The notes under the pieces are model-generated. The model searched no databases. It was not told where the DNA came from and saw only the letters and a program-made list of their open reading frames with translations. Made by a program: the position numbers and the translations under genes. This document shows positions 8,507 through 17,467 of a DNA stretch of 64,000 nt, in pieces (position 1 is the stretch's first letter; the number at the start of each line of letters is the position of its first letter). This DNA comes from Arthrobacter pityocampae (GTDB taxonomy: Bacteria; Actinomycetota; Actinomycetes; Actinomycetales; Micrococcaceae): contig NZ_PRKW01000005.1 of NCBI RefSeq assembly GCF_002927275.1, positions 434,001 to 498,000 on the forward strand, written 5' to 3'.

Positions 8507-9049
8507 ATGACAGCCCGGGAACGCATTCTCGACACGGCCCGCCGACTCACGATCGAGGCGGGATCGGTGCCGTCGATGGATGTCGTCGCGGTTGCCGCCG
8601 GGGTGTCCAAGGGTGGGTTCACCCACCACTTCCGGACGAGGGCGGCCCTCCTGGCCGGTCTCGCGGAGCAGTCCATCGACTCCATGGACGCGGCCCTCGA
8701 TGCGGCCGCGGCCACTGGCGACGTCGTCAGGACGTGGTTGCAGATCTCCATGGCGCGGGAGGAATCGGATCTCTATCGGGCTCTGCTGATGTCCTTCAGC
8801 GAAGGAGGAACCGACACCTCGGATCTCCTGCGTCGATCGGGTGAGGCCTCCGCCCGGTGGGAACGCCTGCTGGCCGAGGAACTGGGCGATCCCGTCGCCG
8901 GGTCCGTCGTCCGGCTCCTGGGCGACGGCCTGGTCATGAGCGCTCTGACGGGAGACACCCTCCCGTCGCTGGAGGCGATCCTCGGCTGGCTGGACACCAG
9001 GCGAAGCCCGGAACGGATCCACGAGCGGGACCGGGGGCAGGAGACCTGA
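8507..9049 (+). CDS. TetR-family transcriptional regulator
   Basis: 180 residues. The N-terminal helix-turn-helix (about 1-50) reads ARERILDTARRLTIEAG then VVAVAAGVSKGGFTHHFRTRAALL, a classic TetR DNA-binding domain. The C-terminal domain is helical with a TetR_C-like ending. It is preceded by an 18-bp palindrome. The TGA overlaps the ATG of the downstream membrane-protein gene (ATGA arrangement), so the regulator and exporter form one unit. The ligand may be what that membrane protein handles. Confidence 0.9.
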   Translation: MTARERILDTARRLTIEAGSVPSMDVVAVAAGVSKGGFTHHFRTRAALLAGLAEQSIDSMDAALDAAAATGDVVRTWLQISMAREESDLYRALLMSFSEGGTDTSDLLRRSGEASARWERLLAEELGDPVAGSVVRLLGDGLVMSALTGDTLPSLEAILGWLDTRRSPERIHERDRGQET

Positions 9050-9711
9050 TGAGCGCCGGCCTGTTCTGGGCGGTCCTCGGGCTCGCACTGGCCGACAGCC
9101 TGAACCCTGCGACCATCGTGACGATCACCCTGATCCTCCTCACCGTCCCCCGACGCCCGGTCGCCTCCGCCCTGTCCTTCGTCCTCGGAGCGTTCAGCAC
9201 CGTCCTCGTGCTGGGCGCCATCATCTTCCTTGGCGCAGGGGCTGCGGCGGAAACGGTTGGTGACGGGCTCGTCTGGCTGCGGCGCATCGTTTTCCTGATT
9301 GCGGCGATCACCCTGTTCATCGCCGCCGTCCGTCGCCTGAAGGACCGCGAGAGGAAGGGCATCGGCCTGCCCTCCTGGTTCGGTGTGGGGACCGCCCTGC
9401 CCCTCGGCGTCCTCGTCACGGGGGCGGACCTGCCCAACGCGTTCCCCTACTTCATCGCCATCGAACGCATGATCGACGCGGGCATCACCACCGGCGCCGG
9501 GCTCCTCGCCCTGGCCGGGTACGCGCTCATCTACTGCATCCCCTGCCTGGTCCTGCTCGGCCTCGGCATCGCCCACGGCGAGCGGGTCCGGCTACGCCTG
9601 CAGAAGGTCTACGACCGCTTCGCCACCGGCACCATCGAACGCTCCATCCCCACGGCCCTGACCCTCGCCCTCCTCGGCCTCGGCGTGCTCACCATCGCCT
9701 TCTGGCCCTGA
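9049..9711 (+). CDS. Sap/LysE-like (GAP family) membrane protein
   Basis: 220 residues with about six hydrophobic segments. The N-terminal LADSLNPATIVTITLILLT is typical of the Sap (sulfolipid-1-addressing protein, GAP) branch of the LysE superfamily, and VLVTGADLPNAFPYFIAIE matches the second conserved half. Such proteins export small lipids, amino acids or related compounds. The ATG at 9049 overlaps the TetR stop by one base, so both are translated together and expression is probably ligand-induced. Confidence 0.75.
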   Translation: MSAGLFWAVLGLALADSLNPATIVTITLILLTVPRRPVASALSFVLGAFSTVLVLGAIIFLGAGAAAETVGDGLVWLRRIVFLIAAITLFIAAVRRLKDRERKGIGLPSWFGVGTALPLGVLVTGADLPNAFPYFIAIERMIDAGITTGAGLLALAGYALIYCIPCLVLLGLGIAHGERVRLRLQKVYDRFATGTIERSIPTALTLALLGLGVLTIAFWP

Positions 9712-9750
9712 GTGTTCAGCGACCCGCGGACGCAGCATGAACGCTCGTTG

Positions 9751-11472
9751 CTACTCCCAGATGGGGTCGTGCGTATTGATCGTCTCGATGACAGCTTGGA
9801 TCGACGCCAGCTGGGCGTCGCTGCGCCCGTGTCCGGGGAGAACCTGCGCCCAGCCGTCGACCGCCACGTCGCCGAAATTGTGCCCGTGGCTGGGCGGGAC
9901 GGCCTCGCTGACCAGCATGTCGGTGGTCAGGTGCAGGAAGGTCACGCCGGGGATCCAGCGCATCGAATCACTGACGTCGGCCCCACGCCCGCCGGCTGCG
10001 GCCGGTCCGGCCAGCCACTCCGGCCGCTGATAGATGACAGCTGGGTCCAGCCAGGTGATGGGATCCGTGGCATGTTGCAGGTAGCCCACCCGTGGCTGCT
10101 CCCAATCACCGGCCACCGCAGCGAAATCCCCCGGCTTCGATTGCCAGCGCACCTCCCGGCCCTGTCGGTAGATGGGCTGCCAGACAGGGCTTCCGGCATC
10201 GCGGTTGTCCTGCAGCGTGCGCCACGGCTGGGAGTTCGACGGCGGTCCGGTGAACAGTGCGGCATCGGTGCGTGAGCGCAGGTCATCGAGATTCTCGAAG
10301 CTGCCCTGCATGCCGTGCGCCCCGAGGCTCAGCCCATAGACGGCCAGCTTCGGCCGCTGCGCGGCGGGCAGTTCCTGCCAGCGCGCATGCACCGCGTCGA
10401 AGAGCGCTTCGCTGGATTCCGCCGCGAGGTCCGGGCTGAACAGGAACGAGACCCAGCTGGGCTGGAAGGAATACTGCATCGACGCCGTTGCCGTGTCGCC
10501 TCCGTAGAGGTATTCGAGGGCCGCGATGGCTTGCGGTTCGAGCCACCCGGAGCCGGTGGGCGTGGCGACGAGCAGCACCTCCCGCTCGAACCCGCCGGCG
10601 CGTTCGAGTTCCCTGACCACACGATCCGCCCGCGCCGCCGCATCCTGCCCGGCGGGAAGCCCTGCATAGACACGAACCGGTTCCATCGCGGGGCTGCCGG
10701 TGACCTGGCCGATTGCACTCGCGCTCGGTCCTCCGCCGGCGAAGGCACGCCCCTGGCGGCCCAACTGATCCCACCCGACCGCCGATTCCGGCGAGCCCGA
10801 CCGCGTGGGAAGCACCGGTTGCACGCTCCCCGCGAGGGTGTCGGCGTCCCGTGCCGCGTAGATCGTCCCGACCGCAGCCAGTCCTGCGCCGGCGAGTCCG
10901 GCAACGAGGACGACGACGGCCGCCGCCCCCGTGGCCCGCGACGCCCGGCGTGCCGCGCCCGCGGATCCGCCGGCCGTGGAGACCCGCTCGGCCACGAACC
11001 TCCGCAGAGCCCCGATGCCCCGGGAGATCCCGTAGAGCACCCCCATGATGACGAGCATGCTCGCGAAGAACCGGGCGTGCCCCACGCCGTCGACGGGTGG
11101 CATGTCCACCAGTTCCCGGACGCGGTTCTGCCAGGAAGCGACCAGCAGGCCGTAGCCGATGACGTACGCCAGAAGTACCAGGGCGATGAGGGGCGGTACC
11201 CATGGCGTGCTGCGGTGTGGGGCGCGCGGGTGTTCGGACTCCGGCTGCGGGGTTGCCCGTCGGACCCTGCGAGCCGTCATCCGCCACAACTCGCGGAGCG
11301 CGTACCCGATCTGGAAGCCGACCATGAACCAGAAACCGGCCAGGAATCCCTGGAACACGGTAGGGCGTGGCACGAGTGAGGGAGTCAGCGCCAGCGACGC
11401 GAGCGCAAGCGCACAGACCAGACTGAGCAGGTGTGCCTGAAGGTAGGTGATGCCGCGTCTGAAGACCGCCAC
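9751..11472 (-). CDS. Membrane alpha/beta-hydrolase (Abhydrolase_9 type)
   Basis: 573 residues. The N-terminal third has about four to five membrane segments (around 16-34, 40-58, 92-112, 136-150 and 183-205), as in the alpha/beta-hydrolase N-terminal domain family. The C-terminal part is the PF10081-type hydrolase with nucleophile S382 in KLAVYGLSLGAHG, preceded by VLLVATPTGSGW and followed by LFTGPPSNSQPW. The active site is probably extracytoplasmic. It is convergent with the Sap-like gene (40-bp gap). Substrate unknown; an envelope lipid is possible. Confidence 0.83.
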   Translation of the reverse strand: MAVFRRGITYLQAHLLSLVCALALASLALTPSLVPRPTVFQGFLAGFWFMVGFQIGYALRELWRMTARRVRRATPQPESEHPRAPHRSTPWVPPLIALVLLAYVIGYGLLVASWQNRVRELVDMPPVDGVGHARFFASMLVIMGVLYGISRGIGALRRFVAERVSTAGGSAGAARRASRATGAAAVVVLVAGLAGAGLAAVGTIYAARDADTLAGSVQPVLPTRSGSPESAVGWDQLGRQGRAFAGGGPSASAIGQVTGSPAMEPVRVYAGLPAGQDAAARADRVVRELERAGGFEREVLLVATPTGSGWLEPQAIAALEYLYGGDTATASMQYSFQPSWVSFLFSPDLAAESSEALFDAVHARWQELPAAQRPKLAVYGLSLGAHGMQGSFENLDDLRSRTDAALFTGPPSNSQPWRTLQDNRDAGSPVWQPIYRQGREVRWQSKPGDFAAVAGDWEQPRVGYLQHATDPITWLDPAVIYQRPEWLAGPAAAGGRGADVSDSMRWIPGVTFLHLTTDMLVSEAVPPSHGHNFGDVAVDGWAQVLPGHGRSDAQLASIQAVIETINTHDPIWE

Positions 11473-11609
11473 GAGTCCATCATTTCCGTTGTCGGTGGCC
11501 CATCATAAATGACGACGCAGGGAGGCCGGTGTGAGGTCCACGCATCGAGCGTAGAACCAGGATCGAGGCCGGTCCGATGCGCAGAGTCCTCCACAACGGT
11601 TGCGGTGGA

Positions 11610-12185
11610 TCAGGCGGCCCACCCGCGGGCCACGGCGTCCAGTGCCGAGTCGTAGGCAGCAGCCCAGTCGGCGCTGGGCGGGCCCATCTGCGCCAGTTCC
11701 AGGCTCACCAGTCCGTGCACCTGGCCCCAGATGGCTGCGGCCACCAGGTCGACGGGGGCATCACGCATGGCCCCTGATGCCTGCGCGGCGGCGACGGCTT
11801 CCCTGAGTGGTTCCATGGCGTTCCCCGCAGCCTCCGGGCTGGGTCGGCAGTCCACGAAAGCGGCCATCGCGCCGCCGAACATCAGCCGGTACAGCGCGGG
11901 GTGCTCCAGCGCCCAGGCCCGGTAGGCCACGCCGAGTGCCTGCAGCCCCTCCGGGGCGGCAGCCACCTGCGAATCGCGGAAGGAGCGGAACCCGTCGTCG
12001 ACCACGGCAGTCAGCAGCTGCGACTTCCCGCCGAACAGGGAGTAGACGGCGGTGGTGGAGGTCCGGGCGGCCGAGGCCACATCCCGTAGTGTCACCCGCG
12101 CTGGTCCGTTCCGGTCCACGAGCTCGACCGTCACGGCCAGCAGCTCCTGCCGCAGGGAATCGTCGTGGACCACAGGTCTTGCCAT
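11610..12185 (-). CDS. TetR-family transcriptional regulator
   Basis: 191 residues starting MARPVVHDDSLRQELL. The helix-turn-helix spans about 28-52 (VTLRDVASAARTSTTAVYSLFGGKSQLL). The C-terminal half, with HPALYRLMFGGAM, resembles the TetR_C_13/WHG ligand domains. The start is the ATG at 12185; the open frame extends further upstream through the intergenic operator and was rejected. It is divergent from the DUF4188 gene at 12262, with an inverted repeat between them. Confidence 0.88.
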   Translation of the reverse strand: MARPVVHDDSLRQELLAVTVELVDRNGPARVTLRDVASAARTSTTAVYSLFGGKSQLLTAVVDDGFRSFRDSQVAAAPEGLQALGVAYRAWALEHPALYRLMFGGAMAAFVDCRPSPEAAGNAMEPLREAVAAAQASGAMRDAPVDLVAAAIWGQVHGLVSLELAQMGPPSADWAAAYDSALDAVARGWAA

Positions 12186-12206
12186 GCATCCGATTGTTCC
12201 ATAACC

Positions 12207-12236
12207 TTGTTTCATAACGCAGTTACGAAATATCGT
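12207..12236 (+). promoter_or_regulatory. Inverted repeat inside the promoter of the DUF4188 gene
   Basis: TTTCATAAC-GCA-GTTACGAAA (12210-12230) is a 9+3+9 inverted repeat with one mismatch. On the plus strand it lies between TTGTTT (12207-12212) and TATCGT (12231-12236), an 18-nt spaced -35/-10 pair. The neighbouring TetR protein is the likely ligand of this site, shutting off the 12262 gene and possibly itself. Confidence 0.68.
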
Positions 12237-12261
12237 CGCCCACCCTTCCTGAGGAGTCCCC

Positions 12262-12756
12262 ATGGCACAGGCAGTCTTCCCGGGCCGGTACACCGCCACC
12301 CCAGGACGGGAATCGGTGACGGTGTTCCTGATCGGCATGCGGGCGAACCGGTGGTGGAAGGTGAGGACGGTGGGCAAAGTGGCGAGCGCGATGCCGCGGA
12401 TGCTCCAGCACCTGGCTGAGGATCCCGCGTCAGGAATGCTGGGCTGTGAGCAGTGGTTCGGCCGCACCACCATGCTGCTCAGCTACTGGGAGAGCCCGGA
12501 ACACCTGCGGAAGTTCGCCGCCGACCGCGAGTCCCCGCACCTCGAGCCCTGGCGCCGGTTCATGAAGGAAACCGCCGGGAGCGGGGATGTGGGCGTCTGG
12601 CATGAGACCTACCAGGTGCCTGCGGGTGGCATCGAAACCATCTACAACGGGATGCCCCTCTTCGGATTGGCGAAGGCCACCGCGCACAGCCCGGTCAGGG
12701 TGGGGACCAATACTGCCAGGCAGCGGATGGGTCGGTCTGCCGGTGAGCGGCTCTGA
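12262..12756 (+). CDS. DUF4188 protein (monooxygenase-like)
   Basis: 164 residues. The sequence VFLIGMRANRWWKVRTVGKV, MLGCEQWFGRTTMLLSYWES, HLEPWRRFMK and VGVWHETYQVPAG matches the DUF4188 family, sometimes annotated as monooxygenase or phenylacetaldoxime dehydratase-like. It probably has a ferredoxin-like (dimeric alpha/beta barrel) fold. The catalytic role is unproven. The start ATG has GAGGAG about 6 nt upstream. It is divergent from, and probably controlled by, the TetR gene at 12185. Confidence 0.78.
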   Translation: MAQAVFPGRYTATPGRESVTVFLIGMRANRWWKVRTVGKVASAMPRMLQHLAEDPASGMLGCEQWFGRTTMLLSYWESPEHLRKFAADRESPHLEPWRRFMKETAGSGDVGVWHETYQVPAGGIETIYNGMPLFGLAKATAHSPVRVGTNTARQRMGRSAGERL

Positions 12757-12777
12757 CCCCTACGCATCGGGCGGGCC

Positions 12778-13125
12778 TCAGGGTGTGTCGTCGGGCCCGC
12801 CGAAGTACACGCGAATGTCGACGATCTCCCCGCCGACGACCGTGATCACCTCCACGTTGCTGAACGAAGGTTCGTCCCGGCGTCGCGCCCGATAGCGGAG
12901 GAACACCCGCCCGTCCCCGAGCTCCTGCAGGTCGACGATGTCCTGCTGGACGAAGTATTTTGCGGTGGGAAAGCAGGTGGCGAAGAACTGGTCCTTGGAG
13001 ATCCCGTCGTCCTGTGGCGAGGTGAAACGCAGCCGATCGCTGATGAGTCTCCGCGCGGTGGCTTCATCGCCGGACCGGTACGCCTCGAATTGTGCTCGGA
13101 CGACGTCGGGCGCCGAATTTGTCAT
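12778..13125 (-). CDS. SnoaL/NTF2-like protein
   Basis: 115 residues, the normal size of one NTF2-like cone domain. It begins VRAQFEAYRSGDEATARRLI, followed by LRFTSPQDDGISKDQFFATCF and ends with VITVVGGEIVDIRVYFGG. These are the standard helices and sheet of SnoaL-like polyketide cyclase/isomerase folds. No catalytic residues can be assigned. It is convergent with the DUF4188 gene. Confidence 0.75.
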   Translation of the reverse strand: MTNSAPDVVRAQFEAYRSGDEATARRLISDRLRFTSPQDDGISKDQFFATCFPTAKYFVQQDIVDLQELGDGRVFLRYRARRRDEPSFSNVEVITVVGGEIVDIRVYFGGPDDTP

Positions 13126-13301
13126 GACGGCAACCTATCGTCGGCCCGGGGGCGACGCCATGCCCGGAGTCCGGGGGAGGGAAGTGGCATCGCGGCGTCG
13201 TAAGCTCGCACCATGTGCGTCCACCATGTCCCTCGGCCGGTCGGCGCGCTGGGTGCCCGCCGTCGCGTCTCCCTCCGGTCCGTTGCTGCGGGCAGTCCTC
13301 G

Positions 13302-14906
13302 ATGACTCCTGCCGATGGCGGAGGGCGGCCGGACTGGTGGCAGGATGCGGTCATCTACCAGGTGTATCCGCGCTCCTTCGCCGACGGCAACGGTGACGGC
13401 GTCGGCGACCTCGTCGGTCTGACCGCGCATCTGCCGTACATCGCGTCCCTCGGCGCGGACGGGATCTGGATCACGCCCTTCCAACCATCGCCGCAGGTCG
13501 ACCAGGGGTACGACGTCAGCGACTACTGCGGTGTCGATCCGCTGTTCGGGACGATGCAGGACTTCGAGGAGCTGATCGAGGCGGCGCACGGCAGGGGCCT
13601 GCGCGTCCTCATGGACATCGCCCCCAACCACTGCTCGGTGGAACACCCGCTCTTCCAGGCCGCCCTCGCGGCCGGCCCCGGTTCCCCCGAACGGGAGTTC
13701 TTCCACTTCGAGGACGGGCCCGACGCCGACACCCCACCCAACAACTGGGTGTCCTCCTTCGGCGACCGCTCCTGGACCCGGGCCCATCCGGACTCCGCGA
13801 GCGACCGGCAGTGGTATCTCCACATCTTCTCGCCCGCCCAACCCGACTGGAACTGGCGGAACCCCGCGGTGGGCGATTTCTTCGAGGAGGTGCTCCGGTT
13901 CTGGTTCGGCAAGGGAGTGGACGGCCTCCGGGTGGACGTCGCTCATGGGCTCTTCAAGACGGAGGGACTGCCCGACGCCGAGGACCCCGGTGCGGTGGCC
14001 CGGGGGCTGCGGTTCAACCCGCACCTCACGGATCAGGAGGAGCTGCACGACGTCTACCGGCGGTGGCGGAAGATCGCGGACGAATTCTCGCCCGTGCGTG
14101 TCCTGGTGGGGGAGGTGAATCTCGACGCGGATCGCGCAGCCCGCCTCGTCCGGTCCGACGAGATGCATCAGGCGTTCGCCTACCCCTTCGTCAAGGTGCC
14201 GTGGGACGCGGAGACCTGGAGGTCGACCGCAGCGCTGCTGGCGGAGGCCCACGGGGAAGTCGGGACGGCGCCGGCCTGGTCGATCGAGAACCACGACGTG
14301 GTCCGCGCAGTCACCCGGTACGGCGGTGGGGACGATGGCCTGTCCCGTGCCCGCGCGGCCCTGCTCACCCTGCTGGGACTACCGGGTGGAGCCTACCTGT
14401 ACCAGGGCCAGGAGCTCGGGCTGCCCGAGGTGGATGTGCCGCTTCAGGCGCGGGTCGACCCGATGTGGCTCAGGGGTGGGGTGTCGCGTGACGGCACGCG
14501 TGTTCCCCTCCCGTGGACGACGGCCCCGGACGGGACGTTCGGCTTTTCCCGCGGCGGAGCCGGCGCTCCGTGGCTTCCCCCGCCGTCGGGGTGGGGCCGG
14601 TACGCCATCGAGACCCAGCTGGCGGACGAGGGATCGATGGCGAGCTTCGTCGCCCGGGCCATCGCGCTGCGGAAGCGACTCCGTGTCGACGGCACACTGC
14701 CCGCAGGCGGTCCGGCCGGGTGGCGGGTGGCCGCAGGGGAGCTCCTCGTGTGCGAACGGGGCGACCGGTTCCTGGCGGTCATGGCCATGGGTGACCGCCC
14801 GGTCCGCCTGCCCGCCGGCGAGGTGCTTCTCGCCTCAGGACCCTTGGCCGCCGACGGGCTGCTCGCCCCGGACACCGCCGCCTGGGTCCTGCGTCCTCCC
14901 CGCTGA
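13302..14906 (+). CDS. GH13 alpha-glucosidase / oligo-1,6-glucosidase-like enzyme
   Basis: 534 residues. It opens DWWQDAVIYQVYPRSFADGNG, the hallmark of the GH13 oligoglucosidase/trehalose-modifying subfamilies. The (beta/alpha)8 barrel shows MDIAPNHCS, the nucleophile D212 (GLRVDVAHG), acid-base E271 (VLVGEVNLD) and D332 (IENHDVVRAV). A short C-terminal beta domain begins near residue 455. No signal peptide is present, so it acts on cytoplasmic alpha-glucosides. The ATG at 13302 has a poor ribosome site. The ABC operon downstream has its own leader, so a shared substrate is not implied. Confidence 0.88.
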   Translation: MTPADGGGRPDWWQDAVIYQVYPRSFADGNGDGVGDLVGLTAHLPYIASLGADGIWITPFQPSPQVDQGYDVSDYCGVDPLFGTMQDFEELIEAAHGRGLRVLMDIAPNHCSVEHPLFQAALAAGPGSPEREFFHFEDGPDADTPPNNWVSSFGDRSWTRAHPDSASDRQWYLHIFSPAQPDWNWRNPAVGDFFEEVLRFWFGKGVDGLRVDVAHGLFKTEGLPDAEDPGAVARGLRFNPHLTDQEELHDVYRRWRKIADEFSPVRVLVGEVNLDADRAARLVRSDEMHQAFAYPFVKVPWDAETWRSTAALLAEAHGEVGTAPAWSIENHDVVRAVTRYGGGDDGLSRARAALLTLLGLPGGAYLYQGQELGLPEVDVPLQARVDPMWLRGGVSRDGTRVPLPWTTAPDGTFGFSRGGAGAPWLPPPSGWGRYAIETQLADEGSMASFVARAIALRKRLRVDGTLPAGGPAGWRVAAGELLVCERGDRFLAVMAMGDRPVRLPAGEVLLASGPLAADGLLAPDTAAWVLRPPR

Positions 14907-14940
14907 GGGCCCGGCCGGTCGGGATGTCGGTGGGTCCGTT

Positions 14941-15200
14941 TACACTCGATCTCACGTGGGAGATCACCTCGGGCGGTCCGGTCGCTGCAGCAGCGCCCGG
15001 GCCGCCGGACGAGGTGGGAAACCACGACGCCAGGCCAGGACTTCATGGCCACTTCGGGTTCACACGGTGGCCCGCCCACGGCGATTGCATGTAGCGCGGA
15101 CAACAGTGGATCGGGTAGTGGCTCGCCGACGCCCGGGCTGCTGCCGTGACCCAGGGGATGCCCGAGCTGCCTCCCGCCCACGACACCACCAGAGGACCCC
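14941..15200 (+). promoter_or_regulatory. Long structured leader of the ABC transporter / amidase operon
   Basis: The 294-bp gap before the binding-protein gene contains a -10-like TACTACT-type hexamer TACACT (14941-14946; no good -35), then an inverted repeat GATCTC-6 nt-GAGATC (14948-14965). A very long hairpin follows (14965-15016): CACCTCG, GGCGGTCCGG and CGCTG arms pair with their complements around a CAG loop, with one 3-nt bulge. GGCCA/TGGCC (15033-15050) and CCAC/GTGG (15049-15070) can form further stems. It may be a terminator of the GH13 gene, an attenuator or a riboswitch. I could not match a known riboswitch consensus. Confidence 0.45.
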
Positions 15201-16517
15201 ATGATGCGATACCGCACACACCTCCGTACCGGCCTCACCGCCATGGTCATCACCGCCACGCTCGTCGGAGCGACCGCCTGCGGTGCGGGGTCGCGGACCG
15301 GCGCGGACGACGCCACCGCCGTCGACTGCGACTACACGGCACCCGAGTCGGAGACGACGGTCAACGTCCTCGCCTACAACTCCTCGGCCATCGACCCTTT
15401 CACCAACACGATGGTCAAGAGCTGCACCCGCGACGAAGTGACGCTCAAGCATGACCCGATCGACTTCAGCGGTCAGGTCACCAAGACGACGGCGACGCTC
15501 GCCGGGGACTCCGGCAGCTACGACATCATCGAGACCTACGGCTTCGCGGTCCCCGAGATCGCCTCGGCCGGCTCGATCGTGCCTCTGGACGACTACGTCA
15601 CCGAGTACGGCGAGAAGTACGAACTCGATGCGCTGGACGAGGGTATGCGCTCTGCCCTCAGCTTCGACGGGAAGCTCTACGCATTGCCGATGCAGGCGCA
15701 GATGTACGTCATGGCCTACCGCCAGGACGTCTTCGACGAGCTGGGCCTGACGCCGCCCAAGACGTTCGAGGACATGATTGCTGCGGCCGAGGCCATCCGC
15801 GAGCAGGGGGACATCGAGTACCCGATCGCGCTGCCGATGAATGCCACGGCGGATGTCTCCACCATCTACCAGGCCGCCATGAACTCCACCGGCACGGACT
15901 TCCTCGACGCCGGTACCCCGCAGTTCTCCTCGGACGGGTCCCGTGAGGCGCTCGAAGGCCTGCGATCGCTCCTTCCCTACATGGACCCGCAGGTCACCAC
16001 CTTCGACCAGCCCAAGGTCCAGCAGCAGATGTTCAACGGGACCGCGGCCATGTCGATCATGTTCTCCGGTCGCATGAACGATCTCACCCTGGACACCAAC
16101 TCGAAGCTCTCCGAGGAGTTCGCCTTCGCCGCGCCGCCGTCGCTCGACGCCGAGGCGCCGTACCTGTTCAGCCGCCTGTCGGTGGATGGCTGGGCGATCC
16201 CGGAGAACACGAAGCTGGACAAGGACATGCTGTTCCAGATGATCGCGTCCTCCGTCGGAGAGGACGCCTCGAAGGCCTCCGTCCCCGCCGCTTACCCGGC
16301 ACGGGAGGGAATCGTCACCGAGGAGAGCTCGAAGTACGCGGTCGCGGCGAACGAGACGATCGCGGCCACCATGCCGGCCCCGAACGACCCGGCGAGCGCC
16401 CCCGTGACCAACGCCATCCGTCCGGTGCTCGTCCAGGTGCTCACCGGTCAGACGGACGTCGAGGCGGGCATGCAGGAGATGCAGCGTCTCGCCGAGGAGA
16501 CCGTCGCCGCGAAGTGA
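15201..16517 (+). CDS. ABC transporter solute-binding lipoprotein (family 1)
   Basis: 438 residues. A lipoprotein signal (MMRYRTHLRTGL, hydrophobic stretch, C27 in LVGATACG) is followed by a type 1 (sugar-binding, COG1653-like) periplasmic binding fold: FDELGLTPPKTFEDMIAAAE, KVQQQMFNGTAAMSIMFSG and GWAIPENTKLDKD. It captures the substrate outside the membrane for the two permeases that follow. The start may be either of two adjacent ATGs; GAGGA lies 7 nt upstream. The linked amidase suggests the ligand could be a nitrogen compound rather than a sugar. Confidence 0.88.
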   Translation: MMRYRTHLRTGLTAMVITATLVGATACGAGSRTGADDATAVDCDYTAPESETTVNVLAYNSSAIDPFTNTMVKSCTRDEVTLKHDPIDFSGQVTKTTATLAGDSGSYDIIETYGFAVPEIASAGSIVPLDDYVTEYGEKYELDALDEGMRSALSFDGKLYALPMQAQMYVMAYRQDVFDELGLTPPKTFEDMIAAAEAIREQGDIEYPIALPMNATADVSTIYQAAMNSTGTDFLDAGTPQFSSDGSREALEGLRSLLPYMDPQVTTFDQPKVQQQMFNGTAAMSIMFSGRMNDLTLDTNSKLSEEFAFAAPPSLDAEAPYLFSRLSVDGWAIPENTKLDKDMLFQMIASSVGEDASKASVPAAYPAREGIVTEESSKYAVAANETIAATMPAPNDPASAPVTNAIRPVLVQVLTGQTDVEAGMQEMQRLAEETVAAK

Positions 16518-16594
16518 CACCGGCCCGTGGTCGCCGGACTGCCCGGCGGCCACCGGTCGTGTCCACCCCCCCCAATCCGAGGTGAGGTAACCCC

Positions 16595-17467
16595 ATGCGT
16601 CGTCGTGAATTCGCAGTACTGATCGGTCCGAGCCTGCTCGTCATGCTGGGACTCCTTGTCTTCCCGCTGATACGGACCGTCCAGTGGAGCTTCCAGCAGG
16701 TGAGCTACGGCTCCCCGGGAGTCTTCGTCGGCCTGTCCAACTACACGCAGGCGCTCTCCGACCCTCGCTTCGGGCGCGCGGTGTTCTTCACCCTGCTGCT
16801 GACCGGCATCGTCACCGCCCTCATTCTCCTGGTCGGGTATCTGGTGGCGGTCGGAGTCAACGGCCTGGGCAGGCTCCGCCCCTATGTCCTCGGGTCGATG
16901 CTCGTCGCGTACGTGCTCCCCGGGGTGGTCGGCGCGGTCTCCTTCTCGTGGCTCTTCGACTCGAACTTCGGCGGCGTCCTCAACCTCGTCATCGAACGGC
17001 TCACGGGTCAGGAGTTCCTGTGGTTCACGGACACCTGGCCCAACCGGGTCATGATCATCGCCCACACGGTGTGGCACCTGCTGCCCTTTTCGGTGCTCAT
17101 GATCCTCGCCGGGCTCCAGGGCGTACCGAAGGAGCTGAGGGAAGCAGCCACCATCGACGGCGCGTCGGCGTGGAAGATGCACCTCTACGTCATCATCCCC
17201 ACCATGCGCGGGATCGTCGGATTCGTCTGCCTCATCACGATCATGGACGTCCTCAGGACGTTCGACAGCCTCATCCCGCTCTCCCCCCAGGCCGACGCCA
17301 TCGGGAACGAGTCCATCATGTTCTACGTCTTCGACAACGCCTTCCGGGACGGATCCCAGCGCCTGGGACTCGGTAGCGCGGTCAACGTCCTGTCGATCGT
17401 GATCATCCTGATCTGCCTCTTCCCCTTCATCCGGGACCTCCTCAAGGAAGCGAAGGCCAAAGCATGA
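16595..17467 (+). CDS. ABC transporter permease, MalF/UgpA type
   Basis: 290 residues with six predicted membrane segments (MIGPSLLVMLGLLVFPLI-like first helix at about 7-25). The EAA loop that docks the ATPase is EAATIDGASAWKMHLYVIIP. It overlaps the next permease gene by 4 bp (ATGA at 17464) and starts 78 bp after the binding-protein gene. Together the two permeases form the transmembrane channel. The operon encodes no ATPase, so a shared MsiK/UgpC-type ATPase elsewhere is expected. Confidence 0.92.
   Translation: MRRREFAVLIGPSLLVMLGLLVFPLIRTVQWSFQQVSYGSPGVFVGLSNYTQALSDPRFGRAVFFTLLLTGIVTALILLVGYLVAVGVNGLGRLRPYVLGSMLVAYVLPGVVGAVSFSWLFDSNFGGVLNLVIERLTGQEFLWFTDTWPNRVMIIAHTVWHLLPFSVLMILAGLQGVPKELREAATIDGASAWKMHLYVIIPTMRGIVGFVCLITIMDVLRTFDSLIPLSPQADAIGNESIMFYVFDNAFRDGSQRLGLGSAVNVLSIVIILICLFPFIRDLLKEAKAKA

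Noticed and set aside
14941-15200. A known riboswitch class in the ABC leader
   Set aside because: Guanidine-I, TPP, cobalamin, glycine, SAM and glutamine consensus cores were compared from memory and none fits. Only an unclassified structured leader is claimed.
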